From SIO4C1 sp039180385 (GTDB taxonomy: Bacteria; Cyanobacteriota; Cyanobacteriia; Phormidesmidales; Phormidesmidaceae), in NCBI GenBank assembly GCA_039180385.1, contig JBCDDJ010000342.1, forward strand, positions 1 to 7,193: 7,193 nucleotides of DNA, written 5' to 3'. Position numbers and translations under genes: made by a program. Shown here piece by piece: positions 4,947 to 7,193 of this stretch (positions are counted from its first letter, which is position 1; the number at the start of each line of letters is the position of its first letter). The notes below the pieces were generated by a model. The model did no database searches. It was not told where the DNA came from and was given only the letters and a program-made list of their open reading frames with translations.

Positions 4947-7061
4947 ATGAACCCTTCCGTATCGGCATTTACCCTGGCTCATCTCAATCAAACCCTCACC
5001 AACCATCTCAATCAAACCTTGCAAAAGGGCGTGGCAGCACGCTGTGCGATCAATCGGGGCAAGCTCATGGTGCTGATTGAGCATCACGCTGAGCAATCTG
5101 TAAACAGTGCCTCTATTTTTGAAAAAGTAGAAAACTTGGTCCGCCAACAGCTCACCGATACAGGGCTACCGGAGGAGGCATCGGATCTGGTCACGGCCAC
5201 TGATGAGGTGAATGTACAGATCTATATTAAACATGTAGCTGCCAGCCAACCCCAAGATATGCATCGGTTTAGCTGGCAGCTCAGCGATGGGTTTGATGCG
5301 GTCTTTGGCGAAAAATCAATTGCCGATGCCGATGCCCACACCTTCGAACCCGCCTTTCCAGAGACCTTAGAAGACCCCTCTGAATCTGATTTTGCAGAGG
5401 ATTCTTACCTGGGCGACCTGCCTGAGATCGACTCTATGGAGGAGACGCTAGCCTACGAGGGCACAGATGCAACGGAGCTGATGACCGGTGCCGAAGCCTT
5501 GCAAAACCGGTTCGGTACGGAAGAGGTCGAGGGTGAAGCAGATATTCATCTCGATGAATCAGCACTTGAGCTTGAGTATGACGGCCTCGAAGTCGAAGAC
5601 CCTGACCTTTCCTCGACTGAGCTAGAAGCTGAGGCTCAAGCGCTCTGGGGCGATGCCCTTGATGGGGAACCCGGCAACGAGGCAGCGCCTAATGTGGCCG
5701 CCGTAGATGAGTCGGATGTGCTTAATCGGACCCCCAGCAAAAAACGGTTTGAGCTACCGATTGAGCCTAGAGCCTTTGCCGCAGGTCTATTGGCAAGCTT
5801 GGTTGTAGGCGGGCTGGGCTATGTGCTAACGCGCCCGTGCAATTTTGGCAGATGCGATCGCATCACCAAAGCCGAGGCCCTCGGTGACGCCGCTCGAGTT
5901 GCCCTTAGCGATAACCCCTCCCCACAAACCGTGCTGGATATGCGAGACCAGCTCACCACCGCAGTGCAGCAGCTGCGCCCCATCCCCCCCTGGTCATTTC
6001 ATCGAGACGATGCCCAAACGTTGCTAGACACCTATCAAGGAGAAGTCAATGACCTGGACAGCGTAATCAATGCCCAGCAAGAGGCCACCGTCGCCGCCGA
6101 TGAAAGTCAGTCGCCCCCCCACCCGATCAAGCACTGGCAGACGGTCGCTGACCAATGGCGAGATGCGATCGCGCTGTTAGAAAGCATCTCCCCCGAGAGC
6201 ACCATCCATACCGAAATCGTTGCCCCCAAGCTGACCGAATATCGCAATAACCTCAACACCATCGAAGGGCGTATCGCCGCCGAACAAGCCGCCGACAACA
6301 GCGTTAACCAGGCGCTACAATCGGCCCTGCTTGCCACTCAACTGGCCGAAAAAGCCACCTCCCTCGAAGCATGGGAAACTGCCCTGCGTCAGTGGGAAAA
6401 TGCGGTTCGTCAGCTCAAGCAAATCCCCAACGGCACCCTGGCCTACGGCGAAGCTCAAAAGCTGCTGCCTAAGTACGACGCCGAGCTGAGCAAAGTCAGA
6501 AACCGGACCCGTCAAGAGCGCGTCGCCAACCAGTTTTACAACGAAGCCGTGCGCTACGCCGCCGAAGCCCGCAACTATGAATCTCAAAACCAGTGGACCC
6601 TGGCCATGATGAACTGGCGCAATGCCCTCACCCAGGCTAAAGGCATTCCCCAGGGCACCGCCCGCCACGATGAGAGCCAAAACCTGATCAAAACCTACCA
6701 GGCCTCCCTCAGCAAGTCCCAAGACAACCTGCGACAGGCAACACGGTTCCAAAAAGCGGAAAGCAACATCAACACGGTTTGCGGCAGCGCCTTGCAGTAC
6801 TGCACCTACGCCATGCAAAACGGCAAGGTACGCCTGAATATTGCGGCAGGCTATGACGATTTGATCGAGCTGTCGATCACCCCCCCGGATCAGCGTCCGG
6901 CTCCTGCGGCTAACCAGCAAATGATTTTCCAGGCTAATAACATGCTGGAGCGGATCACCAATATTGGTAAGCAAACCCAGCTACAAATCGAGCTATACGA
7001 TGCAGGCGGGGCGTTTATTGCCAGATATCAGCCTGATTTGAATGGGTATGTGAAACGGTGA
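4947..7061 (+). CDS. Single-pass membrane protein with acidic linker and four helical repeats, function unknown
   Basis: I do not recognise a named function for this 704-residue protein. Residues 1-112 look like a compact alpha/beta domain. Residues 113-260 are a linker with 46 Asp/Glu against two Lys/Arg. A basic patch (KKR at 265-267) precedes one transmembrane helix, about 276-294, giving an expected N-in, C-out topology. After it come Cys298 and Cys303, then a mainly helical region, about 305-600, with four degenerate units centred near 339, 407, 486 and 560. The last three share a W-x-x-A core, and most units continue as L-x-x-IP and later Q-x-L-(x)2-3-Y. Residues 600-704 form a C-terminal domain with Cys612 and Cys618 and probable beta strands. 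Similar cyanobacterial proteins exist in my memory as hypothetical proteins; TPR-like scaffolding or envelope roles are guesses. Two HIP1 sites lie inside. It is divergent from the response regulator gene and has no clear terminator. Confidence 0.88.
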   Translation: MNPSVSAFTLAHLNQTLTNHLNQTLQKGVAARCAINRGKLMVLIEHHAEQSVNSASIFEKVENLVRQQLTDTGLPEEASDLVTATDEVNVQIYIKHVAASQPQDMHRFSWQLSDGFDAVFGEKSIADADAHTFEPAFPETLEDPSESDFAEDSYLGDLPEIDSMEETLAYEGTDATELMTGAEALQNRFGTEEVEGEADIHLDESALELEYDGLEVEDPDLSSTELEAEAQALWGDALDGEPGNEAAPNVAAVDESDVLNRTPSKKRFELPIEPRAFAAGLLASLVVGGLGYVLTRPCNFGRCDRITKAEALGDAARVALSDNPSPQTVLDMRDQLTTAVQQLRPIPPWSFHRDDAQTLLDTYQGEVNDLDSVINAQQEATVAADESQSPPHPIKHWQTVADQWRDAIALLESISPESTIHTEIVAPKLTEYRNNLNTIEGRIAAEQAADNSVNQALQSALLATQLAEKATSLEAWETALRQWENAVRQLKQIPNGTLAYGEAQKLLPKYDAELSKVRNRTRQERVANQFYNEAVRYAAEARNYESQNQWTLAMMNWRNALTQAKGIPQGTARHDESQNLIKTYQASLSKSQDNLRQATRFQKAESNINTVCGSALQYCTYAMQNGKVRLNIAAGYDDLIELSITPPDQRPAPAANQQMIFQANNMLERITNIGKQTQLQIELYDAGGAFIARYQPDLNGYVKR
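4980..5018 (+). repeat. 24-base duplication inside the start of the large gene
   Basis: CATCTCAATCAAACC occurs at 4980-4994 and 5004-5018, exactly 24 bases apart, encoding HLNQTLTN followed by HLNQTLQK at residues 12-27. The in-frame spacing suggests a small tandem duplication that lengthened the first helix. Confidence 0.7.
5854..6172. repeat. Two HIP1 octamers in the large gene
   Basis: GCGATCGC is found at 5854-5861 and 6165-6172, both within coding sequence. Confidence 0.9.
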
Positions 7062-7100
7062 GGAAAGGGGTGAAAGGGGAAGGGCGAAAGGTGAAGGGGG
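7062..7100 (-). repeat. Third copy of the purine/pyrimidine repeat, right after the large gene
   Basis: The plus strand is almost pure purine from directly behind the stop codon. GGGGAAGGGCGAA at 7076-7088 is the reverse complement of the 13-mer TTCGCCTTTCCCC with one mismatch, so this copy is inverted relative to those at 607-646 and 3984-3996. Confidence 0.65.
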
Positions 7101-7193
7101 ATTAGTCGTAGGTTGGGTTACCACATTACCTGAATCTTTCTGATTTATCAGCTAATCCAAACCCAATACCTCAGAATCTATCCCAGCAATAAC
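7101..7193. other. Right-edge intergenic DNA without a recognised gene
   Basis: No open reading frame of useful length is seen on either strand. TTGGGTT at 7113-7119 and AACCCAA at 7160-7166 are inverted with a 40-base loop, and the GTAGGTTGGGTT context recalls dispersed repeats common in bacterial intergenic DNA. A small CTGAT/ATCAG hairpin lies at 7139-7150. No U-run terminator was found for the large gene. Confidence 0.4.

Noticed and set aside
4782..5147. 121-codon minus-strand frame across the divergent spacer
   Set aside because: It overlaps the well-supported start and ribosome site of the large gene and covers the regulatory spacer; no domain is recognisable.
6315..6974. 219-codon open frame on the minus strand opposite the large gene
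   Set aside because: It lies fully inside the large plus-strand gene, has no ribosome site or recognisable domain, and is explained as a mirror of the codon usage of the sense gene.
7062..7100. G-quadruplex in the repeat after the large gene
   Set aside because: Four G-runs exist, but one loop is 11 bases long, outside the usual limit, so only the repeat relationship is reported.
7101..7166. Pseudoknot-like pairing (ATTAG/CTAAT with TTGGGTT/AACCCAA)
   Set aside because: The helices are only five and seven base pairs with long loops in AT-rich DNA, so chance pairing is likely without covariation evidence.
7153..7193. Possible end of a minus-strand gene entering from the right edge
   Set aside because: Only about 13 open codons are visible before a stop, with no recognisable protein signature.

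Overview
The window looks like cyanobacterial chromosome, most likely from a filamentous or Leptolyngbya-type lineage. The grounds are five copies of the HIP1 octamer GCGATCGC, a cyanobacterial-style Ser/Thr kinase and alpha/beta hydrolase, weak or absent Shine-Dalgarno sites at most starts, and short tandem G-rich, purine/pyrimidine and heptad repeats confined to intergenic DNA. The genus is an inference.

Left part (1-1629): the 5' two thirds of rpiA (ribose-5-phosphate isomerase A) runs off the left edge on the minus strand. It is divergent from a plus-strand alpha/beta hydrolase with a complete catalytic triad. The 225-base spacer holds a (GGGTRGT)-type G-quadruplex motif, a 13-bp hairpin and tandem pyrimidine repeats. 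The hydrolase converges on the next gene, and a 9-bp stem-loop covers both ends.

Middle part (1624-4756, all minus strand, transcribed from right to left): an OmpR/PhoB-type response regulator, a two-transmembrane HAMP sensor histidine kinase, then an intact Ser/Thr protein kinase. The regulator and sensor are almost certainly a cognate pair. The 124-base spacer between them carries a second G-quadruplex motif and the same pyrimidine 13-mer seen upstream of the hydrolase. The Ser/Thr kinase follows after about 108 bases and may be co-transcribed or have its own promoter.

Right part (4757-7193): a 190-base divergent regulatory region with several small symmetric or repeated sites separates the regulator from a 704-residue protein of unknown function on the plus strand. 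That protein has a globular N-terminal domain, a very acidic linker, one transmembrane helix, four degenerate helical repeats and a C-terminal domain. Its stop is followed directly by a third copy of the purine/pyrimidine repeat. No gene was found in the last 132 bases.

No mobile element, CRISPR array, tRNA or rRNA was seen. The most interesting points are the divergently arranged regulator/repeat-protein pair and the small family of G-rich/pyrimidine repeats in three separate intergenic positions.
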